Shown here in pieces: positions 13,577 through 20,915 of a stretch of DNA of 29,557 nt; the first letter of the stretch is position 1; every line of letters starts with the position of its first letter. A program made the translations under genes and the position numbers. The notes under the pieces were generated by a model. The model worked only from the letters and a program-made list of their open reading frames with translations. It made no database searches and had not been told where the DNA came from. Location: positions 1 through 29,557 of IMG/VR virus record IMGVR_UViG_3300028550_000832; one strand, written 5' to 3'. This DNA is from a virus.

Positions 13577-13951
13577 CTATGGCTTTTTAAAGTCCTCTGA
13601 TTCATCTTCACTAAAACATCCTAATTGATAGAATCCGCAAACCTTTAATACTATACGGCTCATGGCTCTTTTTTCTGCTATCTCCATTACATACCAACTG
13701 TTAGTATTACCATCCTTAAAGCTAACTCCTTTGATTGCACTTCCAAAGGTTTCTAAATCTTTAGTTGTAGCTTTCACTACGCAGAAATTAGGTTCGCATT
13801 TTATAACTTCATAAGCTATTTTAATTCCTTCAACTGCCTGAATCTTATCTATACCAGACCTTGTGATTATAAGGTAATGCTGGTGTTTAAATACATCGTC
13901 TTTTGCTAGGTCGTACTTCTTATACAATTCTGCAATCTTATCTCTATCCAT
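13577..13951 (-). CDS. Early protein with weak likeness to single-strand annealing proteins (124 aa)
   Basis: Residues 24-60 alternate strands (HYLIITRSGIDKIQAVEG, then IAYEVIK). Residues 82-124 contain SWYVMEIAEKRAMSRIVLKV followed by an acidic tail (SEDESEDFK). A strand series followed by the A-E-K-R-A-x-x-R helix recalls ERF/Rad52-type annealing proteins, where an A-E-T-R-A-x-x-R-A helix sits at the same place. The likeness is by eye and the protein is short, so the call is tentative. It lies in the replication operon. Confidence 0.35.
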   Translation of the reverse strand: MDRDKIAELYKKYDLAKDDVFKHQHYLIITRSGIDKIQAVEGIKIAYEVIKCEPNFCVVKATTKDLETFGSAIKGVSFKDGNTNSWYVMEIAEKRAMSRIVLKVCGFYQLGCFSEDESEDFKKP

Positions 13952-13952
13952 C

Positions 13953-14150
13953 TTATCGTTGTCTAACTGGTTGTCCTAAATGCTCCCACTCTAGGATTGA
14001 TCTTGTAACTGGAGAACGCTCTCCTGCATTCCATTCTTGATTAAGTTCGCAATGTCTAGCAAACTCATTATCTAGCTGCTCAATTCTCATATCGTCCACG
14101 TCCATAACGTTTTCTCTACTTCTTAAAAATAATTCTTTTAGCTTTCCCAT
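13953..14150 (-). CDS. Small helical protein (65 aa), unknown
   Basis: ATG at 14150, immediately after the previous stop, and one base before the next start. The product is helical and charged (MGKLKELFLRSRENVMDVDD, RIEQLDNEFARHCELNQEW) with a Pro/Arg end. No family recognised. Tight packing in the early operon supports it. Confidence 0.6.
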   Translation of the reverse strand: MGKLKELFLRSRENVMDVDDMRIEQLDNEFARHCELNQEWNAGERSPVTRSILEWEHLGQPVRQR

Positions 14151-14151
14151 C

Positions 14152-14370
14152 TTAATTTTCTGTAAATAAAGTTTCTATATTTTCGAATGATAACGGATAA
14201 TTAGTTGTCATTGATAGTAGATTTAAACATTCATCTATACTTAATTGAATAATAGTATAATTGTAGTGTAACGCCTTCTCGATCTTCTGACAAGTGTCTG
14301 GAAAATCTTTGTGAGATAAATTTAATCTATCTCTAACTTCTGGCTTTAATCTTTCTAGTAATGTTCTCAT
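14152..14370 (-). CDS. Small protein (72 aa), unknown
   Basis: ATG at 14370 with an A-rich leader (AACAAAACAACTAAACT). A helical product (MRTLLERLKPEVRDRLNL, CQKIEKALHY) with an acidic end. It is the first gene after a 64-base gap that may hold a promoter. No family recognised. Confidence 0.6.
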   Translation of the reverse strand: MRTLLERLKPEVRDRLNLSHKDFPDTCQKIEKALHYNYTIIQLSIDECLNLLSMTTNYPLSFENIETLFTEN

Positions 14371-14392
14371 AGTTTAGTTGTTTTGTTTGAAA

Positions 14393-14400
14393 CAAAAATA
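14393..14400 (-). promoter_or_regulatory. Possible -7 promoter element
   Basis: TATTTTTG fits TAnnTTTG, but no TTTG lies 19 bases upstream (TAGC is there). A second start point inside the early operon is possible; the case is weak. Confidence 0.25.
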
Positions 14401-14434
14401 ATGTTTTTTTTGTTCTTATGCTAATTTAATCCGA

Positions 14435-14713
14435 TTATCTACCTAATTTATCGCCTGCATATTTTCGTAAATTAAAGCAGGTATCTTGTTTATGCTGACC
14501 GCTTAGATCTTCCATTGATGGATCCCACCAAGCATCAACTGACTTGAGTAAATCTATTAACTCCAAACCAATCTCGCTATCTTCACCAACCTTAGAAATC
14601 CTATCTTTCATGTTAGCGTGAAGCTTATCGAACCAATCCGATCGTCTAACATAGTAACTTACTAATTCATTGATATTACCTGTGACCTCTTTTGTATTAT
14701 AATTCTTTTTCAT
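14435..14713 (-). CDS. Early protein (92 aa), unknown
   Basis: ATG at 14713 directly after the upstream stop. A charged, helical protein (GNINELVSYYVRRSDWFDKL, then EIGLELIDLLKSVDAWWDPS) with a basic end (LRKYAGDKLGR). No motif that I can assign. Operon position supports it. Confidence 0.6.
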   Translation of the reverse strand: MKKNYNTKEVTGNINELVSYYVRRSDWFDKLHANMKDRISKVGEDSEIGLELIDLLKSVDAWWDPSMEDLSGQHKQDTCFNLRKYAGDKLGR

Positions 14714-14842
14714 TTAGTTTTTTCTTAAATAGATTTCTAATTCCTTTTTTGCGTTTTTCTCGCTACCTATTACCCACATCAACCATTGATCGTTGATAAA
14801 CACATCGTGTCCGTTTAGGTTTTTTTTAAATCTTTTTCTCAT
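14714..14842 (-). CDS. Small basic protein (42 aa), unknown
   Basis: The frame is open from 14911, where it overlaps the gene before it. The ATG at 14842 follows the recurring leader AAAACTAAGACTATG and avoids the overlap, so I take it as the start. The product begins MRKRFKKNLNGHDVFINDQW and ends in a charged helix. Unknown function. Confidence 0.5.
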   Translation of the reverse strand: MRKRFKKNLNGHDVFINDQWLMWVIGSEKNAKKELEIYLRKN

Positions 14843-14846
14843 AGTC

Positions 14847-15047
14847 TTAGTTTTTAGCGATTGAATAAACAACTTCGTTAAATAGTATTTTGTAATTAAC
14901 TGTGTTATCATCTCCTGTGACTATTAGTATATGTGCCGATTTACCTAAGTGTACATTATTATACAATGCGTTCTTTGCAAGTTCGTGCGATGCGTATTCA
15001 GTTGATGTATCTAAACCTAAATTTTCTTGAATCAATAAATATCTCAT
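14847..15047 (-). CDS. Small protein (66 aa), unknown
   Basis: ATG at 15047 behind the A-rich leader AAAACTAAAACT. A mixed alpha/beta product (MRYLLIQENLGLDTSTEYAS, then AHILIVTGDDNTVNYKI). No family recognised. Second gene of the first early operon. Confidence 0.6.
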   Translation of the reverse strand: MRYLLIQENLGLDTSTEYASHELAKNALYNNVHLGKSAHILIVTGDDNTVNYKILFNEVVYSIAKN

Positions 15048-15051
15048 AGTT

Positions 15052-15276
15052 TTAGTTTTTAATAGTTAAAGTGAAAGGAGCTGAGAAATGAAAAAGACTC
15101 TGAGTTGCCGAAACGTATATATTTACATTTTTGTTCGTAATTACTAAACCTGATTTAGTCAGCTCACGTCCATTAATACTTACTATATCAGAAGCATCGA
15201 ATTGAGGAGTATAATTAAAACCAGTTCTAATAGCTTGTTTTAGTTCTTTGGCAGTATTGAATGTAATTGATTTCAT
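15052..15276 (-). CDS. First early gene, small protein (74 aa), unknown
   Basis: ATG at 15276 behind AAAAACAACTACTATT and about 45 bases after the early promoter, so it should be among the first transcripts after infection. The product is beta-rich with an N-terminal helix (NTAKELKQAIRTGF) and a central strand pair (VITNKNVNIYVSA). First-position early genes in phages often act on the host, but nothing in the sequence shows a target. Confidence 0.6.
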   Translation of the reverse strand: MKSITFNTAKELKQAIRTGFNYTPQFDASDIVSINGRELTKSGLVITNKNVNIYVSATQSLFHFSAPFTLTIKN

Positions 15277-15319
15277 AATAGTAGTTGTTTTTATCTTAGC
15301 TTCCTTGCTTTCGATGGTT

Positions 15320-15350
15320 CAAAGATACACAAACTTTTCATTGTGGCAAT
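15320..15350 (-). promoter_or_regulatory. Early promoter, Bacteroidetes type
   Basis: ATTG at 15350-15347, exactly 19 bases, TATCTTTG at 15327-15320. A near-ideal host-type promoter upstream of the first early gene and just after the late-region terminator. Confidence 0.85.
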
Positions 15351-15371
15351 AAATAGCTTAATTAAATGCAA

Positions 15372-15400
15372 TAAAAGAGCTATATTTCTATAACTCCTTT
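15372..15400 (-). terminator. Terminator at the end of the structural/lysis operon
   Basis: In transcript orientation AAAGGAGTTATA, loop GAAA, TATAGCTCTTTT. Twelve pairs, two G-U, with a short T run. It lies between the metallophosphatase stop and the early promoter. Confidence 0.6.
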
Positions 15401-15408
15401 ATAATCAA

Positions 15409-16500
15409 CTAGAAAAAATGTGTTAATCTTGCAACCTGACCTTGTGTCTTTGAATGTATAAACGCTTCAACTGCCTTTGGTGATCCTGTAAACCCTTTTC
15501 GTGAGTGCCAAGAATCCGCTGCACTTGGACTTCTAAGGTATTCAACAGTAACACCAATGAAGTCCTTTGCGTCTCTCCACTTGTACTTAACTTTATGGTG
15601 TAAATGGTGAAGATACCAATAACGATATTTAGTCTCAGCCCATTGCTTAGGCTGCTCATGTGCCATTAACATAGGAAGGTTGTCCATCTTAGCTCCATCA
15701 CCATGCTCAAGCCCTATTAAATTCGCTCCATAAGTATAATACTTTCTATGGCTTACACCTGCATCTACGTTTACATCATCCGTAAGTCTGAACCAAGCCT
15801 TTAAAGCGTGAGCCAAATGAAAACCAGATTGATAATCATGGTTACTCATTGAATGTACACAATCAACAGGAGCAATCTCTCTAAGCATCTCTACACATTT
15901 AACGTACAAAGCTAAAGCAATTTCGAAATGTTCCCACCATTTGCCGTCACAATCTTGTGCCGTTCCTGCAGTTGTCTGATTGTACACATTGTCTATATGT
16001 AGTATATCATTTCCAATGCAGAAAAGTATCTTTTCAACTTCAAAGCCTTTCGCCTTATCAATTAAACCTTGAACTCCGTCTATAACTCTGGTAACTGCAA
16101 GGTCTGTATTATATTCCTCACCAGTTTCTTCTGAGTTCGCATACTTACCTATGTGTATGTCAGCAGGATTGATAACTAATAGATGAGTTCCCTTGTCAGT
16201 TTTAAGTGGCTTAGGATAGCAAGGAGCGTGTTGAGATATAAAGGTATTCAATCTCTCAAACATTCCTCCTTCATCAAATCCACCTTCACCATCTTTGGTA
16301 ACGATTGAAAAACGAAGCTCGCCACCCATATTTTGCCAATGCTTAACAGATACAACGTCCTTTTTATCTATCCCTCTTTCTTTGAGATGAATATCAAGTG
16401 AGGAATTGTCGTTAAGATTTTCTAGAGTATTGGCTCGATGCTTTTTGATAATCTCAATCTCATCATCCTTTAATCGGAATCTATTGTTTCGTTTTGACAT
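15409..16500 (-). CDS. Calcineurin-like metallophosphatase (363 aa)
   Basis: The metal-binding motifs of the family appear in order: PADIHIGK (D114, H116), IGNDILHID (163-165), MSNHDYQ (SNHD, 219-222), EHGDG (266-269) and YLHHLHH (296-302). About 100 residues of helical, charged sequence precede the domain. Relatives in phages of Bacteroidetes are annotated as phosphoesterases, sometimes compared with the SbcD/Mre11 nuclease. A substrate cannot be told from sequence. It is the last gene of the long structural and lysis operon, 22 bases after a holin-like gene. A DNA end-processing enzyme or a phosphatase are both possible. Confidence 0.8.
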   Translation of the reverse strand: MSKRNNRFRLKDDEIEIIKKHRANTLENLNDNSSLDIHLKERGIDKKDVVSVKHWQNMGGELRFSIVTKDGEGGFDEGGMFERLNTFISQHAPCYPKPLKTDKGTHLLVINPADIHIGKYANSEETGEEYNTDLAVTRVIDGVQGLIDKAKGFEVEKILFCIGNDILHIDNVYNQTTAGTAQDCDGKWWEHFEIALALYVKCVEMLREIAPVDCVHSMSNHDYQSGFHLAHALKAWFRLTDDVNVDAGVSHRKYYTYGANLIGLEHGDGAKMDNLPMLMAHEQPKQWAETKYRYWYLHHLHHKVKYKWRDAKDFIGVTVEYLRSPSAADSWHSRKGFTGSPKAVEAFIHSKTQGQVARLTHFF

Positions 16501-16522
16501 ATAAAAGTTTTACGCTAATATA

Positions 16523-16735
16523 CTACTTTTTTTCGAATACGCTAAAACATAGTGGCAAAACTGCAATAAAAGACAACATAAGTGTCTGCCAAGTTATACC
16601 ATGAGTTTCTATCTGAGTAACTACGGAAACAACTAGAACACCGCTTACTGTACGTTTAGAACTCCATTTACCTTTGCTATCCGTAAACATCTTAGGCACT
16701 ATTGCAAGCAACCCCTTTGCCCAAATTGGGTTCAT
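16523..16735 (-). CDS. Holin-like membrane protein (70 aa)
   Basis: ATG at 16735 overlaps the upstream stop as ATGA. Two hydrophobic segments, about 31-41 (GVLVVSVVTQI) and 50-67 (QTLMLSFIAVLPLCFSVF), are separated by a short polar turn, and the end is EKK. The first 30 residues are basic (WSSKRTVSG). Size, two short membrane segments and the place beside the endolysin gene suggest a holin or a membrane partner. No specific family recognised. Confidence 0.55.
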   Translation of the reverse strand: MNPIWAKGLLAIVPKMFTDSKGKWSSKRTVSGVLVVSVVTQIETHGITWQTLMLSFIAVLPLCFSVFEKK

Positions 16736-16890
16736 TTCTTTTTTCTTTTAATAAACAAGCTCACAAAGCTATTAATATAACCTAGTATCTTATTATCTTT
16801 TTCAGTTGGTGTTAATGCAACAACCACCGCAGCGAACGCCAATAATGCCGTCAATAAAGCATTCCAATTCTGTAATAAAAAATCACTCAT
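16732..16890 (-). CDS. Small membrane protein (52 aa), lysis cassette
   Basis: ATG at 16890; the TGA stop overlaps the next start as ATGA and the start overlaps the upstream gene's end. One strong hydrophobic segment (ALLTALLAFAAVVVAL, residues 11-26) is followed by TPTEKDNKILG and a basic amphipathic end (SLFIKRKKK). The layout fits a holin or pinholin-type peptide of Bacteroidetes phages. Three small membrane genes lie around the endolysin, and the true holin cannot be told by sequence alone. Confidence 0.6.
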   Translation of the reverse strand: MSDFLLQNWNALLTALLAFAAVVVALTPTEKDNKILGYINSFVSLFIKRKKK

Positions 16891-17020
16891 AATATGTATT
16901 TATTTCGATGAATATAAATGGTAGATAGAAACAAGTTTTGTAACCATCTTTAAATTTGTCTGTCCATACTCCTACAAGTATGCCTGTATAGTATCCGATG
17001 CCAATTTCAAAACCTGTCAT
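16883..17020 (-). CDS. Small protein (45 aa) of the lysis cassette
   Basis: ATG at 17020, just after the endolysin stop; its TGA lies inside the next gene's first codons. The product (MTGFEIGIGYYTGILVGVWT, then KTCFYLPFIFIEINTYY) is hydrophobic in two parts with a charged middle. I have the impression of a recurring small protein in Flavobacteria phages with the YLPF core, function unknown. Confidence 0.5.
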   Translation of the reverse strand: MTGFEIGIGYYTGILVGVWTDKFKDGYKTCFYLPFIFIEINTYYE

Positions 17021-17021
17021 A

Positions 17022-17384
17022 TTAGTAAGTCCAAATTACGTTGTCTGGTAAATCCTCATCTACATCTATATGAATAAATGTTTTTGCTATCCCAACCCTT
17101 GTGAACCCTACTGCAATACAAGCCTCTAAAATTATAAACCTATCTGAACTATTAGCACAAGCAATATCAACTGCGTTCCCTCTTGTATGGGCTGAGTTAG
17201 GTTTCCCTCCTACTCGCTCATTAGTATCTTTATCTCTATAACTTGAGTTAATGTGAAAGGGGATTCCTGCAATTTGTCTTGCAGCTTCCAAACTGAGTAA
17301 CAAATTATCACTCATCTTATCGAAACACTCTACACCATCACAAACGAACTCGCTAGGTTCAAAGTACTTAATCCTTCTTTTCAT
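17022..17384 (-). CDS. Peptidase M15 endolysin
   Basis: A zinc peptidase that cuts peptide cross-bridges in peptidoglycan. The M15 signature is complete: SSYRDKDTNERVGG (47-60), SAHTRGNAVDI with zinc ligands H66 and D73, and FIHIDVD with H105. The length of 120 residues is that of a single catalytic domain without a cell-wall binding part, and there is no signal peptide, so a holin is needed for release. It overlaps the 49-aa membrane gene upstream by 17 bases. Confidence 0.9.
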   Translation of the reverse strand: MKRRIKYFEPSEFVCDGVECFDKMSDNLLLSLEAARQIAGIPFHINSSYRDKDTNERVGGKPNSAHTRGNAVDIACANSSDRFIILEACIAVGFTRVGIAKTFIHIDVDEDLPDNVIWTY

Positions 17385-17517
17385 GGCTTAACTTCTTAAT
17401 GTTGTACAATGCAGCCGTAATTAATACAATTGCCGTTAAAATACCATTAATGTCTGATACGCTTATTCCGATTGCAGCCGTATTAACTATATTAGTTTCT
17501 ATTAAATCCTTATACAT
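17368..17517 (-). CDS. Single-pass membrane protein (49 aa), holin candidate
   Basis: ATG at 17517; the frame overlaps the endolysin start by 17 bases. The product has one hydrophobic segment (NGILTAIVLITAALYNI, about 24-40) followed by a charged end (KKLSHEKKD), and a polar N-terminus. Directly upstream of the endolysin, it is a good holin candidate alongside the two membrane genes downstream. Confidence 0.6.
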   Translation of the reverse strand: MYKDLIETNIVNTAAIGISVSDINGILTAIVLITAALYNIKKLSHEKKD

Positions 17518-17574
17518 TGATGCTTCGTAGATATATTAATAATTTCTTTATGTTTTTTGGTTTTGGGTTGTACT

Positions 17575-18072
17575 TCATATTCTTAAACCAGTATTATAAG
17601 CGTTAGAAATAGGATTCATATCCGAACCAGAATTAGTTGAGTACTCTGGGAAGTTGCTTGAATACTCGCATAAGTGATCAACTATTCTTTGACCATAGAA
17701 TTCGGCAGTATCTCGCTCTTTTTGGATCAACCAATTCAAATCCGATTTACTTGCAGCCGTTCCATTCTCTGAGTTCTTCTGTGTTACCGAACCATTCTTA
17801 ATCTGGAAGGATATAAAAGGCAATGCCTCCACTAATGCGTAGTGTATTATACTGTCTTGAATATAATCATCTACTAAGTTCTTATAATGCCCAGACAATG
17901 TACCGCCATCAATATCTGATTGCAGTTTTTTATATAAATCAGTTCCTAGTATCACCTGCATATTCTTGTCTTGTGCTATTTTTAAAAATGGCAATAGAAA
18001 TGCAGTATCAACGTTGTAATTAATAGCCGTTGAACTCTTTAATTTGTCTTCATCGCAAAATAATGCAGCCAT
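17575..18072 (-). CDS. Head-tail connector-like protein (DUF6712 type)
   Basis: A helical 165-residue protein. The pattern FLKIAQDKNMQVILGTDLYK, then YIQDSIIHYALVEALPF and a late NFPEY, is typical of DUF6712-type connectors of Bacteroidetes phages, which join the portal to the tail in the manner of HK97 gp6. It follows the portal gene with a one-base overlap, as expected. The role is inferred from family and order. Confidence 0.7.
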   Translation of the reverse strand: MAALFCDEDKLKSSTAINYNVDTAFLLPFLKIAQDKNMQVILGTDLYKKLQSDIDGGTLSGHYKNLVDDYIQDSIIHYALVEALPFISFQIKNGSVTQKNSENGTAASKSDLNWLIQKERDTAEFYGQRIVDHLCEYSSNFPEYSTNSGSDMNPISNAYNTGLRI

Positions 18073-20024
18073 TATAGTTTTCCTTTACTTGGTGTATCTA
18101 TAGGAGCGGTAGATTCCGACCCCTTTTGAACTATATAAGGATTGTTACCAACCTTTTTTTCATTCTTCATTCCTTCATTCTTCATTATACGTCCTTTGCT
18201 ATCTCTTTTACGGAAGTAAATCCTACGCATCCAGCCATGATAGCAATTAACTCCGCCTTTATACTTGAACAAACTATAAGAGCTAGAGCCTTTAGGAGCA
18301 AACTTTCCGTTAACTCCTTTATCGCTCATCTTCTCAATATCTTCATATCTGTATTCTAACCCACCACCTGCAAGTTCAATCATTCTATCACAGAACTTTC
18401 TTGATTTACCACTAGATGTCTTCTTTGATGTCTTAGTATATGCGTAACGAACTTTATATAATCCAACATCACCATAAATACTTTTGTCGTCTGGGTTCGC
18501 ATCTGACTTTAACGGGTCTGAAAATTGATGGAAACCTTCTTTAGTAGTATCAATTAAATCTTCGCTCATCAATTCCCACTCGTCTGGGTTGTTCTCTTCA
18601 CCAATCAACTCCAATTCATCTAATAACTCATCACCAAATTCATCAGATAAGAACGGCACTTTATCAAACATCTGTGATAAGTTAGTTTGAATTTTGGAAT
18701 CGCTAAAGAATCCTCTTGCAATACCTTCAGGCAATTGTAAGAATTGAATTAAGAATGTTATCGCTTGTGCTTCTGTAAGAATACCTAGGGATACATTCTC
18801 AATTATAGATATAGCAGAACTAATCTGAGCACCATTATATGATGCATCTACCTGCTCAACTTCTTCGTCAGATACATTATCACTATCAATATCTTCAACA
18901 CCTGTTTCCTTTTCTTTGTCTTCGTCAGATAATCCTTCAGCATCTATAAACTCAATCGGCTGCAATGTCTTCACATACAAATCTAACACAATATTGTTAA
19001 CTAATAATACTGACTTAATTGCATCCGTTACTATGTTCTGAAAAGGCTTGATTACAATATTATCAAACAATTGAGATGCCGTCTTAATCTCATCTGCATT
19101 GTTTCCAAATCCTGAAGCATCTTTAATACCGAATAACATAGGGCTTGTTACCTTATGCCCTATTAAAATTTTCTGTGTTGATTCTTCTGAAAGGAATTTA
19201 TATTGCTCAGAAGCTTCTGAAATAGGTATTGTCTCAATAGTTGTTGCAGTTGATGAATCATCGTTCCAACTTGTCAACCATTTCTTCCCTCCTGTTCCTG
19301 TAAGTTTATTCTCAATCGCTCGTTCTACCTTTAATTGTTCTTCCTCTTCTGGCAGTCCATTATTAAAGTTTACTAACATTGTAGGAGCAAAACCATTCTG
19401 TATATTAGTCTTATGATAATTCGCTATCTCTTCGTCAATTTCTGACCAAGGTAACGCACCAACATAATCAACTGGACTAAAGTAAAAGAATCCCGCAGAA
19501 TATGGAGCTATAACTAAAACTTGTGATTCTTCACCCTTCGCACCTGTGAAAGTTTCAATTCGTTTCGGTCTGAATCTGTCTTTTCGATACTCCTTCCAAT
19601 TATCAGAATAGTACCAACCTTTAATTTCTCCATCTGTTGATTTCTCAGGCCTTAGATTCTGCATAGGAATATGTCTTGCTCGTGACACTTCTATTCTCCC
19701 CTTATTCCAAATGATATTGAAAGCACCCATTCCTAACTTTTTCAAGTCACCGCATACACGTTTAATATCTTCACCCTTAAAGATGGTTCTCATCTTAGCA
19801 AAGTCTAAAGGTTTCCTATCGCTATCAGTTGCAGCTACACCCTCGCCATATATCTGGTCCGATACACTAGTTATAATAGCGTTAGATACCGCTGAACCAT
19901 TACACCTATCAATTAAGTAAGTGAAGTAGTCGTTATCTTCTCCGTATGCTACCCATTCCTTTGCAGGGTTCTCTACTGCCTTAGGTGTATTAATGGATTC
20001 GAAATTAATTACTTTAAAACTCAT
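18072..20024 (-). CDS. Portal protein with C-terminal extension (650 aa)
   Basis: The dodecameric DNA entry channel of the head. Residues 1-390 have the portal pattern: YGEDNDYFTYLIDRCNGSAV at the start, a central beta part, then HKVTSPMLFGIKDASGFGNN and the long helix with NIVIKPFQNI. An acidic linker (390-410, 480-500) leads to a basic C-terminal domain at about 525-625 with FAPKGSSSYSLFKYKGGVNC (Cys591-His595 region) and YHGWMRRIYF. That extra domain is found on portals of Bacteroidetes phages and may be a head-morphogenesis module. The start overlaps the previous gene by four bases. Portal sits after capsid and tail genes here, not beside terL. Confidence 0.85.
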   Translation of the reverse strand: MSFKVINFESINTPKAVENPAKEWVAYGEDNDYFTYLIDRCNGSAVSNAIITSVSDQIYGEGVAATDSDRKPLDFAKMRTIFKGEDIKRVCGDLKKLGMGAFNIIWNKGRIEVSRARHIPMQNLRPEKSTDGEIKGWYYSDNWKEYRKDRFRPKRIETFTGAKGEESQVLVIAPYSAGFFYFSPVDYVGALPWSEIDEEIANYHKTNIQNGFAPTMLVNFNNGLPEEEEQLKVERAIENKLTGTGGKKWLTSWNDDSSTATTIETIPISEASEQYKFLSEESTQKILIGHKVTSPMLFGIKDASGFGNNADEIKTASQLFDNIVIKPFQNIVTDAIKSVLLVNNIVLDLYVKTLQPIEFIDAEGLSDEDKEKETGVEDIDSDNVSDEEVEQVDASYNGAQISSAISIIENVSLGILTEAQAITFLIQFLQLPEGIARGFFSDSKIQTNLSQMFDKVPFLSDEFGDELLDELELIGEENNPDEWELMSEDLIDTTKEGFHQFSDPLKSDANPDDKSIYGDVGLYKVRYAYTKTSKKTSSGKSRKFCDRMIELAGGGLEYRYEDIEKMSDKGVNGKFAPKGSSSYSLFKYKGGVNCYHGWMRRIYFRKRDSKGRIMKNEGMKNEKKVGNNPYIVQKGSESTAPIDTPSKGKL

Positions 20025-20419
20025 GTTTTTAAATATACTGAATTAATAATATTTGCTTCTGGTTCTTTAACATATACAACCTCGCTTGTACCATTCACCC
20101 ACGCTTTACCAGTTTCACGTAAACCAAGAACAGAAGCGTCAGTAATATCTGTATTGGTAGAGCTAGTTTGTTCATAGACATCGTATTTAAAAAAGCTATT
20201 CTCTTGCATTGTATAATAAGGGTTTGCAACCAAATTAACGTAAAAGTATAATAGTACTGACCGCTCGTTAACTGTGCTTTTAATCGCCACCCTACCCTCG
20301 CTAACTCTAGTTTGAAGATTCGTAAACACAATTAAATAGTAATTATCAAACGCATTCGTTGAGTTCTCTAATAACGATAAGTAAACGCCATTAAATACTC
20401 CTGTTTTCAGCTTTAACAT
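20021..20419 (-). CDS. Structural protein of the portal region (132 aa)
   Basis: A beta-rich protein (NYYLIVFTNLQTRVSEGRVA, then VLLYFYVN) with a characteristic segment YDVYEQTSSTNTDITDAS followed by GLRETGKAWV. I recognise this as a type found just upstream of portal in Flavobacteria phages, without a known function. Overlaps portal by four bases. It may belong to a head fibre or connector. Confidence 0.6.
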   Translation of the reverse strand: MLKLKTGVFNGVYLSLLENSTNAFDNYYLIVFTNLQTRVSEGRVAIKSTVNERSVLLYFYVNLVANPYYTMQENSFFKYDVYEQTSSTNTDITDASVLGLRETGKAWVNGTSEVVYVKEPEANIINSVYLKT

Positions 20420-20570
20420 TATCTTTTACCTTTGATTTATGTTTCTTACCTAGAGCCTTTGCGTAAGCTTTTGCCTCAGCATAATCGCTCCTTTGTGTTT
20501 GCAGTTTTATTTCTCCGTCATCAGTTACGGTAATTAAATATACATCTCTTAATCTGTCGATCTTAATCAT
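20391..20570 (-). CDS. Small basic protein (59 aa), unknown
   Basis: ATG at 20570 overlaps the upstream stop by 8 bases; the end overlaps the next gene's start by 29. The product begins with a strand pair (RLRDVYLITVTDDGEIKL) and continues as a Lys/Ala-rich helix (YAEAKAYAKALGKKHKSK). It fills an otherwise empty 140-base gap in a gapless operon, which supports it. Unknown function. Confidence 0.6.
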   Translation of the reverse strand: MIKIDRLRDVYLITVTDDGEIKLQTQRSDYAEAKAYAKALGKKHKSKVKDNVKAENRSI

Positions 20571-20913
20571 CTGTGTTATCTCTAATTAATTCAATAGCTT
20601 CTGCATTAGTCATTAAGCAGTTGTTAGGATAGTTCAATTTTGAACCTAAATCTAACAATGTAGATACTTCACCACCTAACCATGAGCAGTCTAGTTCAAC
20701 TACATAATATTTAGCTTTAGATATATTAAGTTCTATAACATTCCCAAACTTAACTCTATTATCAGAAGCTACCTCTTCGAATGTTGTAGGTAACACCTCA
20801 ACTAAATCATTATCTAAATCGTAAACCTTACGAGCGTATTTACCTTCTAATTTAGAAGGAATTAACCCTTTGTACGTTGCCTTATTGAGGCATATAAATA
20901 TGTTTCCTTTCAT
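20563..20913 (-). CDS. Structural-region protein (116 aa), unknown
   Basis: An acidic, soluble protein. The pattern (MKGNIFICLNKATYKGLIPS at the start, VIELNISKAKYYVVELDCSW, TNAEAIELIRDNTDD at the end) is not one I can assign. It lies two bases after the LamG fibre gene and overlaps the 59-aa gene by 8. A small accessory or fibre-assembly protein is possible. Confidence 0.55.
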   Translation of the reverse strand: MKGNIFICLNKATYKGLIPSKLEGKYARKVYDLDNDLVEVLPTTFEEVASDNRVKFGNVIELNISKAKYYVVELDCSWLGGEVSTLLDLGSKLNYPNNCLMTNAEAIELIRDNTDD

Positions 20914-20915
20914 GA

